NCBI RefSeq assembly: GCF_900102625.1 | Contig: NZ_FMZC01000004.1 | Coordinates: forward strand, 423,635-487,634 | Length of the DNA stretch: 64,000 nt | Origin: Paracidovorax valerianellae | GTDB lineage: Bacteria; Pseudomonadota; Gammaproteobacteria; Burkholderiales; Burkholderiaceae_C | Reading direction: 5' to 3' | Part shown: piece after piece, positions 26,497-35,369 of the stretch | Layout of the letters: every line of letters starts with the position of its first letter | Numbering within the stretch: position 1 is the stretch's first letter | The notes under the pieces: generated by a model | Databases searched by the model: none | What the model saw: the letters and a program-made list of their open reading frames with translations, nothing else | Told to the model about the DNA's origin: nothing | Made by a program: the position numbers and the translations under genes

Positions 26497-26805
26497 TCAG
26501 GCGGTTGCGGCTTCCAGCGTGGCTTGCTGCGCCAGGGCGTCGCCCTCGCCGGCCAGCAGGCCCAACGGGGCATCGGGGGCCGGCTTGTCGCAAGGCTGGG
26601 CGCCCACGCGGGTCGCGATATCGCGGGCCGCGGGTGAGAAATACAGCCAGAGGTTGTCGCTGGCAAGGTCGTAGCTGGAGAAAAGGGCGCGCCCGGAGCC
26701 CGGGGGCGTCATCAGGAACTTCGCCATGAAGATCTGCTGGATCTGGCGCGCGGGCTCGAACGCGTCCTGGTCGTTGCCGAGAGCCAATTTGTACCAAGTG
26801 CTCAC
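26497..26805 (-). CDS. Small conserved-looking protein, unknown
   Basis: 102 residues from a GTG at 26805, chosen because GGAGAAAGG lies just upstream; an ATG 13 codons further upstream is in frame. The sequence STWYKLALGNDQDAFEPARQ is followed by IQQIFMAKFLMTPPGSGRALF, then SSYDLASDNLWLYFSPAAR. It looks like a soluble globular protein with a strongly protein-like N-terminal half. No family was recognised. It is divergent from dacB and lies about 150 bases upstream of tsaB. Confidence 0.65.
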   Translation of the reverse strand: MSTWYKLALGNDQDAFEPARQIQQIFMAKFLMTPPGSGRALFSSYDLASDNLWLYFSPAARDIATRVGAQPCDKPAPDAPLGLLAGEGDALAQQATLEAATA

Positions 26806-26979
26806 AGTTGCCTTTCTCCCCGGTGGCCGGGACTTCATGATGGAGGCCATCCTAGGGTGAACCCCAACGCCTTCGGCCCTCCGCCCTGGCGCGTCGGTTT
26901 GTAGGACGAATGCCGGTTCTCGGCCATATGGCCGGCCGCAAACCAGCGCAGCGGAACCCCGTCGGTAGACTCGCCGCCC

Positions 26980-28452
26980 ATGTTGCAAGTCTTTTCATCC
27001 CGCAGGCGGACGGTCCTGCGCGCTGCCACGTTCGTGGCGCTCGCCGGCATGGCGCTGCAGGCCCCGGCCCAGCCCCCTGTTTCATCTCCTGACCCCGCTG
27101 CCCTGGGAGCGTTGCCCCCGGCCGTGGAGGCCGCCCTGCAGCGCGCCAAGCTGCCGCGGGAGGCGCTTTCGATCCTGGTGGTCGATGCGGAGGGCCGGCA
27201 GGCGCCCCGGCTGGCCTATCGCGCCCAGGTGCCGGTCAATCCGGCGTCGGTCATGAAGCTGGTCACCACCTACGCCGCGCTGGACCAGCTGGGCCCGGCG
27301 TTCACCTGGGACACGCCGGTGTACCTGGATGCCCGGCCGCAGTCCGGCAGCCTGCAGGGCAACGTGTACATCAAGGGGCAGGGCGATCCCAAGCTGGTGG
27401 TCGAGCGGCTGTGGCTGCTGATGCGCCGGCTGCGGGCGCAGGGCATCCAGGTGATCGTGGGCGACATCGTGCTGGATCGCAGCGCGTTCGACGTGCCCGA
27501 ACACGATGCCGCGCGTTTCGACGGCGAGCCGCTGCGCCCCTACAACGCCGCGCCGGACGCGCTGCTGGTCAACTACAAGTCGATTGCGATGAACTTCGTG
27601 CCCGACCCTGCGGCCGGCGTGGCGCGCGTGCAGTACGAGCCCCCGCTGGCGGGGGTGCAGTGGCCCGCCACCGTGCCGCTCGCCGCCCCGGGCGCGGACT
27701 GCGGCGACTGGCGCACCGCCCTGAAGGCCGAGCTTGCTGACCCCGCCCGCATCGCCTTTCAAGGGGTGTACCCCGCGGCCTGCGGCGAACGGGCATGGTC
27801 GGTGGCGCCGGCCGATCCGGCTGGCTACGCAGCGCGCGCCATCGAGGGCATGTGGCGCGAGCTGGGTGGCAAGCTCACCGGCAGCGTGCGCGACGGGCGG
27901 GTGCCTGCGGGCCTGGTGCCGGCTTTCAGCACACCATCGCCCTCGCTCGCCGAGGTGGTGCGCGACATCAACAAGTACAGCAACAACGTGATGACGCAGC
28001 AGGTGTTCCTCACGCTGGCGCTGCAGAAAAACGGCCGCGGCACGTTCGACGGCGCGCGTGCCGTGGTGGGGCAGTGGTGGCGCCAGCGCTTTCCCGGCAC
28101 CGAAGCGCCGGTGCTGGACAACGGCGCGGGCCTGAGCCGCGAGGCGCGCATCAGCGCCCAGGCGCTCGCGCGCATGCTGCAGGCGGCGTGGGCTTCGTCC
28201 GTCATGCCCGAGCTGGTGGCGTCGCTGCCGATCACGGGCGTGGACGGCACGCTGCGCCGCAGCCAGGGGCGTTCGGTAGGTGCGGCCCACCTCAAGACGG
28301 GCAGCCTGCGCGATGTGTCGGCCATGGCCGGCTATGTGGACGGCGCCAGCGGCCGACGCTACGTGATGGTGGCCATCGCCAACCATCCGAACGCCGCTGC
28401 GGCGCGCCCCGCCATCGAAGCGCTGGTGGACTGGGTGGCGAGCGATCGCTGA
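26980..28452 (+). CDS. dacB: D-alanyl-D-alanine carboxypeptidase/endopeptidase (PBP4)
   Basis: Periplasmic penicillin-binding protein that trims or cleaves peptidoglycan cross-links. 490 residues. A basic N-terminus and hydrophobic helix ending near ALQAPAQ form the signal peptide. The three active-site motifs are present: SxxK as SVMK (Ser90, Lys93), SxN in KYSNNVM, and KTG in HLKTGSLRD. The large insert between the first two motifs is normal for peptidase family S13. The start at 26980 is followed by arginines as expected. Divergent from the small unknown gene; followed by the GDSL lipoprotein after about 140 bases. Confidence 0.94.
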   Translation: MLQVFSSRRRTVLRAATFVALAGMALQAPAQPPVSSPDPAALGALPPAVEAALQRAKLPREALSILVVDAEGRQAPRLAYRAQVPVNPASVMKLVTTYAALDQLGPAFTWDTPVYLDARPQSGSLQGNVYIKGQGDPKLVVERLWLLMRRLRAQGIQVIVGDIVLDRSAFDVPEHDAARFDGEPLRPYNAAPDALLVNYKSIAMNFVPDPAAGVARVQYEPPLAGVQWPATVPLAAPGADCGDWRTALKAELADPARIAFQGVYPAACGERAWSVAPADPAGYAARAIEGMWRELGGKLTGSVRDGRVPAGLVPAFSTPSPSLAEVVRDINKYSNNVMTQQVFLTLALQKNGRGTFDGARAVVGQWWRQRFPGTEAPVLDNGAGLSREARISAQALARMLQAAWASSVMPELVASLPITGVDGTLRRSQGRSVGAAHLKTGSLRDVSAMAGYVDGASGRRYVMVAIANHPNAAAARPAIEALVDWVASDR

Positions 28453-28596
28453 AGGCCGCGGCATCGGGCGGTCCGTCCGCCCGATGCCGGAGGCAGCTAT
28501 CGGTAGTTCCCCTGTGCTGCGCCAGGAAATGCGGGTTTACGATGGGTCGCGGTAAAACGCACGACCGTGCTATTTTTTAACCTGACGGAGTACACC

Positions 28597-29754
28597 TTGA
28601 TCTCAAAAATCACAAATAACAGAGCTTCCTGGGCGGTAACGGCATTGGCGGCAGCTTCCCTGCTCGCTGCATGCGGAGGCGGCGGGTCGGACACGACCCC
28701 CGCCGTGAGCGTGAATTCGGTGAAGGTCATGGGCGACAGCCTGGCCGACAGCGGCACCTTCGGCTTCAAGTTCACCGTGCAGGGCACGGCAGCCACGGGC
28801 GCCGGCTCCAGCGCCATCTGGCCCGAGCGCGTTGCCACCAGCTACGGCCAGACCCTGTGCCCGCACTATGCGTCGAACGGCACCGCGTTCACCACGCGCG
28901 CCGAATGCACCAACTACGCCGTGGGCGGCGGGCGCATCAACAACTTCACCGCGCCCACGTCGCCGGTCTCCATCACCAAGCAGATCCAGGATGCCGGTGC
29001 GGCCGGCTTCACCGACCGCGACCTGGTGCTGATCGACGGCGGTGCCAATGACGCGGCCGACCTGATCGGCGCCTACCTGCGCGCTGCGAGCGATGGCGGC
29101 GTGGCCTACCGCACCGTGCTCGGCACGCTGCTGGACGCCAACACCGTCAACACCGCCATGGCGGGCGGCGCGACCGGCATGGCGCAGGTGGGCGGTCTGT
29201 ACATGCAGACGCTGGCCACCCGATTTGCGGCCACGATCAAGACCAACACGCTGGACAAGGGCGCCAAGCGCGTGGCGGTGCTCAACGCCCCCGGCATCAC
29301 GCTCACGCCGCGGTTCCGCCTCGTGGTGGCCTCCATCGCCGCCTCCAGCGGCGCTGCCGCTGCGGCCCAGGCCGAAGCCCTGTTCGACGGCTGGATCCAG
29401 GCCTACAACGCCCGGCTGGCGGCCAGCCTGGGCACCGACAGCCGTCTGGCCCTGGTGGACTTCTACACCTCGTTCAAGGACCAGGCCACCAACCCGGCCC
29501 AGTACCAGCTGACCAACGTCGCGAACGCGGCCTGCCCGGCCACCGGCGTTGGCAGCGATGGCCTGCCCACCTACTCCTTCCCGACCTGCACGTCGGCCGC
29601 GCTGTCGGCCCGCACGCCCCCTGCCGGCGCCACGGGCGGGGCCGACTGGTGGAAGTCGTACGGCTTTGCCGACAGCTTCCATCCCACGCCTTATGGCCAC
29701 CAACTGGTGGGCCAACTGGTGTCGCGTTCCTTGTCCACCGCCGGCTGGCTCTGA
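28597..29754 (+). CDS. SGNH/GDSL esterase lipoprotein
   Basis: 385-residue secreted hydrolase, probably attached to the outer membrane. The lipobox LLAAC (Cys26) is followed by a Gly/Ser linker. Catalytic blocks are intact: VMGDSLADSG (nucleophile Ser48), GGGRINNF (Gly block), DGGANDAADL (Asn oxyanion) and DSFHPTPYGHQL (Asp and His). The start is TTG at 28597, because GGAG lies six bases upstream; a GTG ten codons earlier (28567) has no such site. It lies 32 bases before an OmpW-like porin. A related but catalytically altered protein is encoded on the other side of that porin. Confidence 0.88.
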   Translation: MISKITNNRASWAVTALAAASLLAACGGGGSDTTPAVSVNSVKVMGDSLADSGTFGFKFTVQGTAATGAGSSAIWPERVATSYGQTLCPHYASNGTAFTTRAECTNYAVGGGRINNFTAPTSPVSITKQIQDAGAAGFTDRDLVLIDGGANDAADLIGAYLRAASDGGVAYRTVLGTLLDANTVNTAMAGGATGMAQVGGLYMQTLATRFAATIKTNTLDKGAKRVAVLNAPGITLTPRFRLVVASIAASSGAAAAAQAEALFDGWIQAYNARLAASLGTDSRLALVDFYTSFKDQATNPAQYQLTNVANAACPATGVGSDGLPTYSFPTCTSAALSARTPPAGATGGADWWKSYGFADSFHPTPYGHQLVGQLVSRSLSTAGWL

Positions 29755-29786
29755 GCGCCCGCGCGCGTACCCCTTTAGGAGTTTTC

Positions 29787-30458
29787 ATGAAGCCATTTTC
29801 CTGGGCCTGCGTGGCGATCGCCGCAGCAGCCTTCTGCGGCGCTGCCAGCGCACAAGTCGCGGGCACGCTGAGCGTGCGCGCAAGCGTCACCCAAATCTCT
29901 CCGCAAACCAAAAGCGGCAACCTGAGCGCGCCGAGCTTTCCCGGCACTCGCGTGGACGTGCGGTCCGACACCACCCTGACCGGCGGGCTGAACTACATGC
30001 TGACCGACCACTGGGCCGTGGATGTGCCCGTCGGCCTGCCGTTCAAGCACTCGTTCTATGGCGACGGCGCCATCAGCGGCGTGGGCAAGGTGGGCGAGAC
30101 CAAGGTAGTGCCCGCCACGGTGTTCGCGCAGTACCGCTTCCTGGAGGCCAACGCGGCCTTCCGGCCTTACGTGGGCGTGGGCGTGACCTACGCCAAGTTC
30201 TTCAAGGAGCGCACCACCGCCACGCTGAACGCGATGACGGGCGGCACGCCGGCCAATCCCACCACCGCGTCGATCGACGACAAGTGGGCGGCGACGGCGC
30301 AGGTCGGCTTCGTGTGGCAGTTCAACGAGCGCTGGTTCATGGATGCGGCCTATTACAAGACCGCCCTCAAGACCACCACGCACCTGTCCACCGGGCAGAG
30401 CATCGACATCAAGCTCAACCCGAACGTGTTCACGGTCGGCATCGGCTATCGGTTCTGA
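29787..30458 (+). CDS. OmpW-family outer membrane protein
   Basis: 223-residue beta-barrel protein: signal peptide MKPFSWACVAIAAAAFCGAASA, then an eight-strand-barrel-type sequence ending in YRF, the phenylalanine C-terminus recognised by the BAM complex. VRASVTQISPQTKSG, NYMLTDHWAVDVPVGLPFKH and FRPYVGVGVTYAKFF are typical OmpW blocks. TAGGAG six bases upstream marks the start. OmpW porins move small hydrophobic molecules across the outer membrane; the neighbouring esterase might release such a compound, but that is speculation. A terminator follows. Confidence 0.9.
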   Translation: MKPFSWACVAIAAAAFCGAASAQVAGTLSVRASVTQISPQTKSGNLSAPSFPGTRVDVRSDTTLTGGLNYMLTDHWAVDVPVGLPFKHSFYGDGAISGVGKVGETKVVPATVFAQYRFLEANAAFRPYVGVGVTYAKFFKERTTATLNAMTGGTPANPTTASIDDKWAATAQVGFVWQFNERWFMDAAYYKTALKTTTHLSTGQSIDIKLNPNVFTVGIGYRF

Positions 30459-30506
30459 CGCCAGCATCCCAAGCCCCTGCCCCGTGCACGCCACGGGGCA
30501 GGGCGT

Positions 30507-30536
30507 AAAAAAGCCGACCCTGGGGTCGGCTTTTTT
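30507..30536. terminator. Bidirectional rho-independent terminator
   Basis: AAAAAAGCCGACC - ctgg - GGTCGGCTTTTTT: a long A-stem-T hairpin that can end transcription of the OmpW gene (plus) and of the convergent GDSL gene (minus). Confidence 0.92.
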
Positions 30537-30554
30537 GCGGGCGGGAGCCGGTGC

Positions 30555-31508
30555 TTACCAGCGGGCGCGCAGGCGGTCGTATGCGTAGGTGCCGAACTGG
30601 CGCTGGGCCGAGGGCGAGAAGTACACAGGGTCGGCGAACACGTACTTGTCCTGGGCGGCGCCCGGCAGCAGCGTGGAGGCGTTGCACAGCAGCGAATTGA
30701 CCCGGCCCGTGCCGATGCCGATGCCGTTGTTCGGGTCCACCGAGGTGCAGACGGCGTTGTCCTTGTCGGTGAAGCCGTAGCCGGATGGCGAGCCCACGAA
30801 CACGTTGCCGTAATAGGCCAGATCGACGTACAGCACCGTGGTGCCCAGGTCTTCGATGTTCACCAGCAGGGCCTGGTTGAACTGCGTGCTGGCGTTGCTC
30901 AGCAGCGTGGTCTGGTTGATCGACACGGCCCAGGGGCTCTTGCCCAGGTCGTACGTGCCGGTCACCACCACGTGCTTGGCACCGGCGTTGGACAGGCGGC
31001 GCACCTGCGCGGCCAGTTCCTTGCCGGCCGTGGCCGCGTTGGTCAGGAACTGCGCGCTGGTCTGCGTGCCCGCGTTCACCGCGGCCATGCCGGCGATCAC
31101 GTCGCTGATGCCGCCGTTGATCATGACCAGGTCGTTTTCAGCGAAGCCGCCCTTGGACAGGAAGGTGTCGATCTGCTGGGTGACGGAGGGGGTGGTGGTG
31201 CGGCCGGCCGCGTCGGTCGTGGCCGTCACGCGAGCGTTGCCCTGGGCGTAGCCCGTGCCGCCAGCAGCGGCGGGCGTGAAGCTCTTGCCGTAGTTGTTGG
31301 CGATCTGCTGGGTCCAGTTGTTGATGCTGCCGTCGTTGACCGTGTAGCGGGCGCCGTTTTGGCCCATATCGCTGAAGCCGTCACCGAACGTGATGAACCG
31401 GTCGGGCGTGATGGCCGACTCGGTTGTGCTTGAACCGCAAGCCGCGAGCAACGTGGCCGTTGCACAAGCGGCGACCACGAGGGTGCGGCGCATCCAATTT
31501 GCTGCCAT
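30555..31508 (-). CDS. GDSL-fold lipoprotein lacking catalytic residues
   Basis: 317 residues with a lipoprotein signal (MRRTLVVAACATATLLAAC, Cys24). The overall plan is that of the SGNH hydrolase encoded 800 bases away, but every catalytic block is changed. Block I reads FGDGFSDMG (Gly44 where the nucleophilic Ser should be), block III reads GGISDVIAG (Ser for Asn), and the C-terminal block reads DPVYFSPSAQRQFG, with no His before Pro. It retains strong protein-like sequence and no frameshift, so it is probably a functional non-enzyme, perhaps a binding lipoprotein. It converges with the OmpW gene. Confidence 0.85.
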   Translation of the reverse strand: MAANWMRRTLVVAACATATLLAACGSSTTESAITPDRFITFGDGFSDMGQNGARYTVNDGSINNWTQQIANNYGKSFTPAAAGGTGYAQGNARVTATTDAAGRTTTPSVTQQIDTFLSKGGFAENDLVMINGGISDVIAGMAAVNAGTQTSAQFLTNAATAGKELAAQVRRLSNAGAKHVVVTGTYDLGKSPWAVSINQTTLLSNASTQFNQALLVNIEDLGTTVLYVDLAYYGNVFVGSPSGYGFTDKDNAVCTSVDPNNGIGIGTGRVNSLLCNASTLLPGAAQDKYVFADPVYFSPSAQRQFGTYAYDRLRARW

Positions 31509-31597
31509 GGGTTTTTCTCCAGAAAATGTGGCGAGAGTTTAACGACTGGCGCGGTGTGGCCTGCAACAGGGCGTGCAATAGGCCTTATGCGCCCGTC

Positions 31598-32608
31598 CTA
31601 TGCCGCCGCGGCGCGCTGCAGGCGGTCGCGCACGCCCTCCCATTCGGGGGCGGCGGGCGGGGTTTCGATCCAGATCAGCTTCACGCCTTCGTCGTCGAAG
31701 GCACGCAGCACGGCGAAAAGCTGCTGGGCGGTGGCCGCGGCATCGTCGGGCATGCGCCGCACCTGCACCTTGGCCGACCGCGGGCGCAGCGCGCTGCGCG
31801 CATAGACCGCCAGGTGTGCGGCATCGGCGCCCAGCAGGTCCAGCCCGGTCTGCAGGGCCTTGGCGTCCATCAGGCGCACCTTGGCGGCCGGGGCGTAGTG
31901 GGCCTCCAGCGTGCCCGATGCCCGGGGGGTGTGCGCGGGCAGCTCTTCTTTCGATAGCGGCGTCAGGCCGCAGGCTTCGGCGATCTGGGCGCGGGTGATG
32001 GCTCCGGGGCGCAGCAGTACCGGTACGCCGCGCGTGCAATCGACGATGGTCGACTCGATGCCCACGCCGCAGGCGCCTCCGTCCAGCACCAGCAGCGCTT
32101 CGCCCAGCTCGTCCTGCACATGCAGGGCGGTGGTGGGGCTCACGCGGCCGAAGCGGTTGGCGCTGGGCGCGGCCACGCCCCAGACGGGGCGGCCTTCCAG
32201 CGCGGGATCGTCCGAGGCGCAGGCGCGCAGCACGGCCTGGGCGACCGGGTGCGCGGGGCAGCGCAGGCCCACGCTGTCCTGCCCGCCCGTGGCCGCCACA
32301 GCCACGCCGGGCAGGCGCGGCAGGATGAGGGTCAGCGGTCCGGGCCAGAACGCGTCGACCAGCGCCTGCGCGAACAGCGGCACTTCGCTGGCGAAGTGGG
32401 CGATGCCCGATGCGTCGGCCACGTGAACGATCAGCGGGTGGTCGCTCGGCCGGCCCTTGGCCGCGAAGATTTGCGCCACGGCCGCATCGCTGGCGGCGTC
32501 GGCCGCGAGGCCATACACCGTTTCGGTGGGCAGGCCCAAGAGCGCGCCCGTGCGCAGGGCACGCGCCGCAGCGGCGATGGATTCGGGGCGTTGGCCGTCG
32601 AGGATCAT
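31598..32608 (-). CDS. tsaC: L-threonylcarbamoyladenylate synthase (Sua5 type)
   Basis: Forms threonylcarbamoyl-AMP from threonine, bicarbonate and ATP for tRNA t6A synthesis. 336 residues: a YrdC domain (LLGLPTETVYGLAADA, KGRPSDHPLIVHV, VGLRCPAHP, APSANRFGRVSPT) plus a C-terminal Sua5 domain of about 110 residues, so this is the long Sua5 form rather than short TsaC. The ATG at 32608 (MILDGQRPESI) lies 19 bases after the purK stop, so it ends the purE-purK-tsaC operon. The Sua5 linkage to purEK is familiar in Burkholderiales. Confidence 0.93.
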   Translation of the reverse strand: MILDGQRPESIAAAARALRTGALLGLPTETVYGLAADAASDAAVAQIFAAKGRPSDHPLIVHVADASGIAHFASEVPLFAQALVDAFWPGPLTLILPRLPGVAVAATGGQDSVGLRCPAHPVAQAVLRACASDDPALEGRPVWGVAAPSANRFGRVSPTTALHVQDELGEALLVLDGGACGVGIESTIVDCTRGVPVLLRPGAITRAQIAEACGLTPLSKEELPAHTPRASGTLEAHYAPAAKVRLMDAKALQTGLDLLGADAAHLAVYARSALRPRSAKVQVRRMPDDAAATAQQLFAVLRAFDDEGVKLIWIETPPAAPEWEGVRDRLQRAAAA

Positions 32609-32627
32609 TTCGCGTGTGGCCCCGGGT

Positions 32628-33806
32628 TCAGAACGCTTCGATGCCCAGAAGCGCTGCCGCCTGCAGCGCCGTGGCGCGCGCGGCCTCCACGGTGGGCGCC
32701 GTGACATTCAGGTGGCCCATCTTGCGGCCGGGCTTGGCCTCGGTCTTGCCGTACAGGTGCAGATGCGTGCCGGGCAGCGCCAGCACCGCTTCCCACGCCG
32801 GGGTGCGGGCGTGCAGGCCATCCGCGAACCACAGGTCGCCCAGCAGGTTGAGCATCACCGCCGGGCTGTGCTGGCGCGGTTGCGTCAGCGGCAATCCGGC
32901 CATGGCGCGCACCTGCAGCTCGAACTGCGACACATCGCAGGCGTTCTGGCTGTAGTGGCCGCTGTTGTGCGGGCGCGGGGCGATCTCGTTGACGACCAGT
33001 TCGCCGCCGTCGAGCACGAAGAACTCCACGCACAGCACGCCCACGTAGTCGAGGCCATTTGCTATCGATTTCGCAGCTGTAACTGCTTGCTGGGAAAGCG
33101 CTGGAGGCACATTTTGTTCATAGACCTCGGTGACCGCCAAAATGCCATCCCGGTGCAGGTTGCGCTGCACGGGCAGGTTCACGCAGGCGCCGTCGGCCCC
33201 GCGCGCCACGATCACCGAGCATTCGAGCGCCAGGGGCAGCATCTTCTCCAGCACGCACGGCACGCCGCCCATGGCCTGCCAGGCCGCGGCGAGTTCGGCC
33301 GGCGTCTTCACGCGGGACTGGCCCTTGCCGTCGTAGCCCATGCGGGCGGTTTTCAGGATGCCCGGCAGGAGATGGGGCTCCACGGCCGCCAGATCGTTGG
33401 CGCTGGCGATCACCGCGTAGGGCGCGCAAGGCACGCCGCAGCGCACGAAATGGGCTTTTTCCTGGGCGCGGTCTTGCGCGATGGCCACGGCACTCGCGGC
33501 CGGGGCGACGGGGCGTTCGGCGCCCAGCGTGCGCAGCGCCTGGGCCGGCACGTTCTCGAATTCGGTCGTGATGGCATCGCACAGGCCGGCCAGTTGGGCG
33601 AGGCCGTCCGGGTCTTCATAGGCGGTGCGGATGTGGTGGTGGCTCACCAGGCCGGCGGGGCTGTCGGCATCCGCGTCCAGCACGGCCGTGAAATAGCCCA
33701 TCGCCTGTGCCGCATGCACGAACATGCGCCCGAGCTGGCCGCCTCCGACCACCCCGAGCGTGCTGCCGGGCAGCAGCGGGCGTGCCGGACTATCGGGCGC
33801 GCTCAT
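32628..33806 (-). CDS. purK: N5-carboxyaminoimidazole ribonucleotide synthase
   Basis: ATP-grasp enzyme that carboxylates AIR with bicarbonate in purine synthesis. 392 residues. [17 protein letters not shown] is the N-terminal nucleotide fold; [16 protein letters not shown] is the ATP-grasp loop; [26 protein letters not shown] is the catalytic/metal segment. The start at 33806 overlaps the purE stop (ATGA). Oddity: the codons for [20 protein letters not shown] (33057-33116) coincide with a decayed copy of the dispersed repeat, apparently of normal length for this region, so the repeat seems to have been absorbed as coding sequence. Confidence 0.95.
   Translation of the reverse strand: MSAPDSPARPLLPGSTLGVVGGGQLGRMFVHAAQAMGYFTAVLDADADSPAGLVSHHHIRTAYEDPDGLAQLAGLCDAITTEFENVPAQALRTLGAERPVAPAASAVAIAQDRAQEKAHFVRCGVPCAPYAVIASANDLAAVEPHLLPGILKTARMGYDGKGQSRVKTPAELAAAWQAMGGVPCVLEKMLPLALECSVIVARGADGACVNLPVQRNLHRDGILAVTEVYEQNVPPALSQQAVTAAKSIANGLDYVGVLCVEFFVLDGGELVVNEIAPRPHNSGHYSQNACDVSQFELQVRAMAGLPLTQPRQHSPAVMLNLLGDLWFADGLHARTPAWEAVLALPGTHLHLYGKTEAKPGRKMGHLNVTAPTVEAARATALQAAALLGIEAF
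33061..33116 (-). repeat. Dispersed palindromic repeat, copy C, inside purK
   Basis: On the minus strand it reads aaaatgtgcctccagcgctt, spacer, cagctgcgaaatcgatagc. The gcctccagcgc core and the agct-(n)-atcgatagc arm match the other copies in order and spacing, with several substitutions. It is fully in frame within purK. Confidence 0.55.
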
Positions 33807-34300
33807 GCGGACACCGGCGGCAGGGCCATCGCGCGCGCCGCAGCCGTCTGCTCGGCGCGGAAGGCCTCCAGCTTTGCGCGCAGGGCCGGGTCCTCGGTGG
33901 CCAGCAGGGCCACGGCGAAGAGCGCCGCATTGGCCGCGCCGGCCGTGCCGATCGCAAAGGTCGCCACGGGGATGCCCTTGGGCATCTGCACGATGCTGTG
34001 CAGCGAATCGACGCCCTGCAGGTGGCGACTGGCCACCGGCACGCCGAGCACCGGCACGGTGGTCTTGGCGGCGATCATTCCCGGCAGGTGGGCGGCACCG
34101 CCCGCACCGGCGATGATGGCCTTGAGCCCCGCGCCCGCCGCCGCTTCCGCGTAGGCGAACATGTCGTCGGGCATGCGGTGGGCCGAGACCACACGGGCTT
34201 CGTGGGGGATGCCGAATTGCTGGAGAATCTGCACTGCGTGCTGCATGGTCTCCCAGTCGCTGCTGGAGCCCATGACCACACCGATCTGGATGGGTTTCAT
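33803..34300 (-). CDS. purE: N5-carboxyaminoimidazole ribonucleotide mutase
   Basis: Moves the carboxyl group from N5 to C4 of the imidazole ring, the step after PurK. 165 residues, normal length for class I PurE. Diagnostic segments: [13 protein letters not shown] (phosphate/substrate site), [15 protein letters not shown] (catalytic His) and [14 protein letters not shown]. First gene of the purE-purK-tsaC operon, divergent from the thioredoxin gene across about 90 bases. Confidence 0.96.
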   Translation of the reverse strand: MKPIQIGVVMGSSSDWETMQHAVQILQQFGIPHEARVVSAHRMPDDMFAYAEAAAGAGLKAIIAGAGGAAHLPGMIAAKTTVPVLGVPVASRHLQGVDSLHSIVQMPKGIPVATFAIGTAGAANAALFAVALLATEDPALRAKLEAFRAEQTAAARAMALPPVSA

Positions 34301-34392
34301 GTGAGTGGGGCGCTGGAGAACCGGCCGCCCGCCGAAGTGGAACCCGCGATTTTACTTTTTGTGTGCCGAGCGCACCCACCAGGCCTGAACAC

Positions 34393-35301
34393 ATGATCGA
34401 TGTCACCGTAGAGAATTTTGAAACCGAAGTCATCGCCGCCTCGATGGAAGTGCCCGTGCTGGTGGACTTCTGGGCCCCGTGGTGCGGCCCGTGCAAGTCG
34501 CTCGGCCCCATCCTGGAGAAGCTCGAAACGGAATACGAAGGCCGTTTCAAGCTCGTGAAGATCGACTCCGACCAGGAGCAGCAGATCGCCGGCATGTTCG
34601 GCATCCGCAGCATTCCCACCTGCGTGCTGCTCATGAACGGCCAGCCCGTCGATGGCTTCATGGGCGCCCAGCCCGAGGGCCAGGTGCGCGCCTTCCTCGA
34701 CAAGCATGTGCCCACCGCCGAAGCGGCCCTGGCCGAGCAGGAAGAAGAACTGGCACTGGATGCCCTGGCCGACGGCGACACCGACACGGCGCTGGAAAAG
34801 CTGCAGCACGCCGTCGCCACCGATCCCGCGAACGACGACGCCCGGTTCGACTACGTCAAGCTGCTGCTGCAACTGGGCCGCGACGACGATGCCAAGGTCG
34901 CCTTCGCCCCGGTGATCGCCAAGGCCCCGGGATCGCGCAAGCTGGGCGCGCTCAAGGCCTGGATGGATGCTATTGATTTCGTAGCAATGGAGGCAGGCAA
35001 TCCGGCGGCAATGGCCGATTTCGATGCCAAGATCGCCGCCAACCGCCGCGATTTCGATGCGCGCTTCGGCCGCGCCCGCTGGTTCATGGCGCACCAGCGC
35101 TGGACCGAGGCGATGGACGAGTTGCTCGAGATCCTCATGCGCGACAAGGCCTGGAACGACGAGGCCGCGCGCAAGACCTACGTTGCCGTGCTGGAGATCA
35201 TCGAGCCGCCCCTGGTGAAGGTGGCCGAGGGCCAGATTCCGCCGCAAGACCCGGTCGTCGCGACGTACCGCCGCCGCCTGTCCAGCGTGGTGCTGAGCTG
35301 A
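34393..35301 (+). CDS. Thioredoxin-domain chaperone (CnoX/YbbN-like)
   Basis: 302 residues: an N-terminal thioredoxin domain (1-110) with the active site FWAPWCGPCK and cis-proline region IRSIPTCVLL, followed by a helical TPR-like region of about 190 residues. This is the plan of CnoX (YbbN), a holdase linked to GroEL; unlike E. coli CnoX, a full CGPC is present, so redox activity is possible. Starts MIDVTVENFETEVIAAS at 34393. Codons at 34969-34985 (AIDFVA) coincide with a gctattgatttcgtagc sequence resembling the dispersed repeat arm. Divergent from purE. Confidence 0.88.
   Translation: MIDVTVENFETEVIAASMEVPVLVDFWAPWCGPCKSLGPILEKLETEYEGRFKLVKIDSDQEQQIAGMFGIRSIPTCVLLMNGQPVDGFMGAQPEGQVRAFLDKHVPTAEAALAEQEEELALDALADGDTDTALEKLQHAVATDPANDDARFDYVKLLLQLGRDDDAKVAFAPVIAKAPGSRKLGALKAWMDAIDFVAMEAGNPAAMADFDAKIAANRRDFDARFGRARWFMAHQRWTEAMDELLEILMRDKAWNDEAARKTYVAVLEIIEPPLVKVAEGQIPPQDPVVATYRRRLSSVVLS
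34969..34985 (+). repeat. Possible repeat arm inside the thioredoxin gene
   Basis: gctattgatttcgtagc closely resembles the arm gctattgatttaatagc at 46.0 kb. No ccagcgc core is recognisable beside it, so it may be a remnant or chance. Confidence 0.3.
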
Positions 35302-35369
35302 TCGGCGCCCAGGCCACGGAGACAGTCCGGTTCGCGGGCGCCGAGCGGGCGCGTGCGGCCGCCCTGGCC

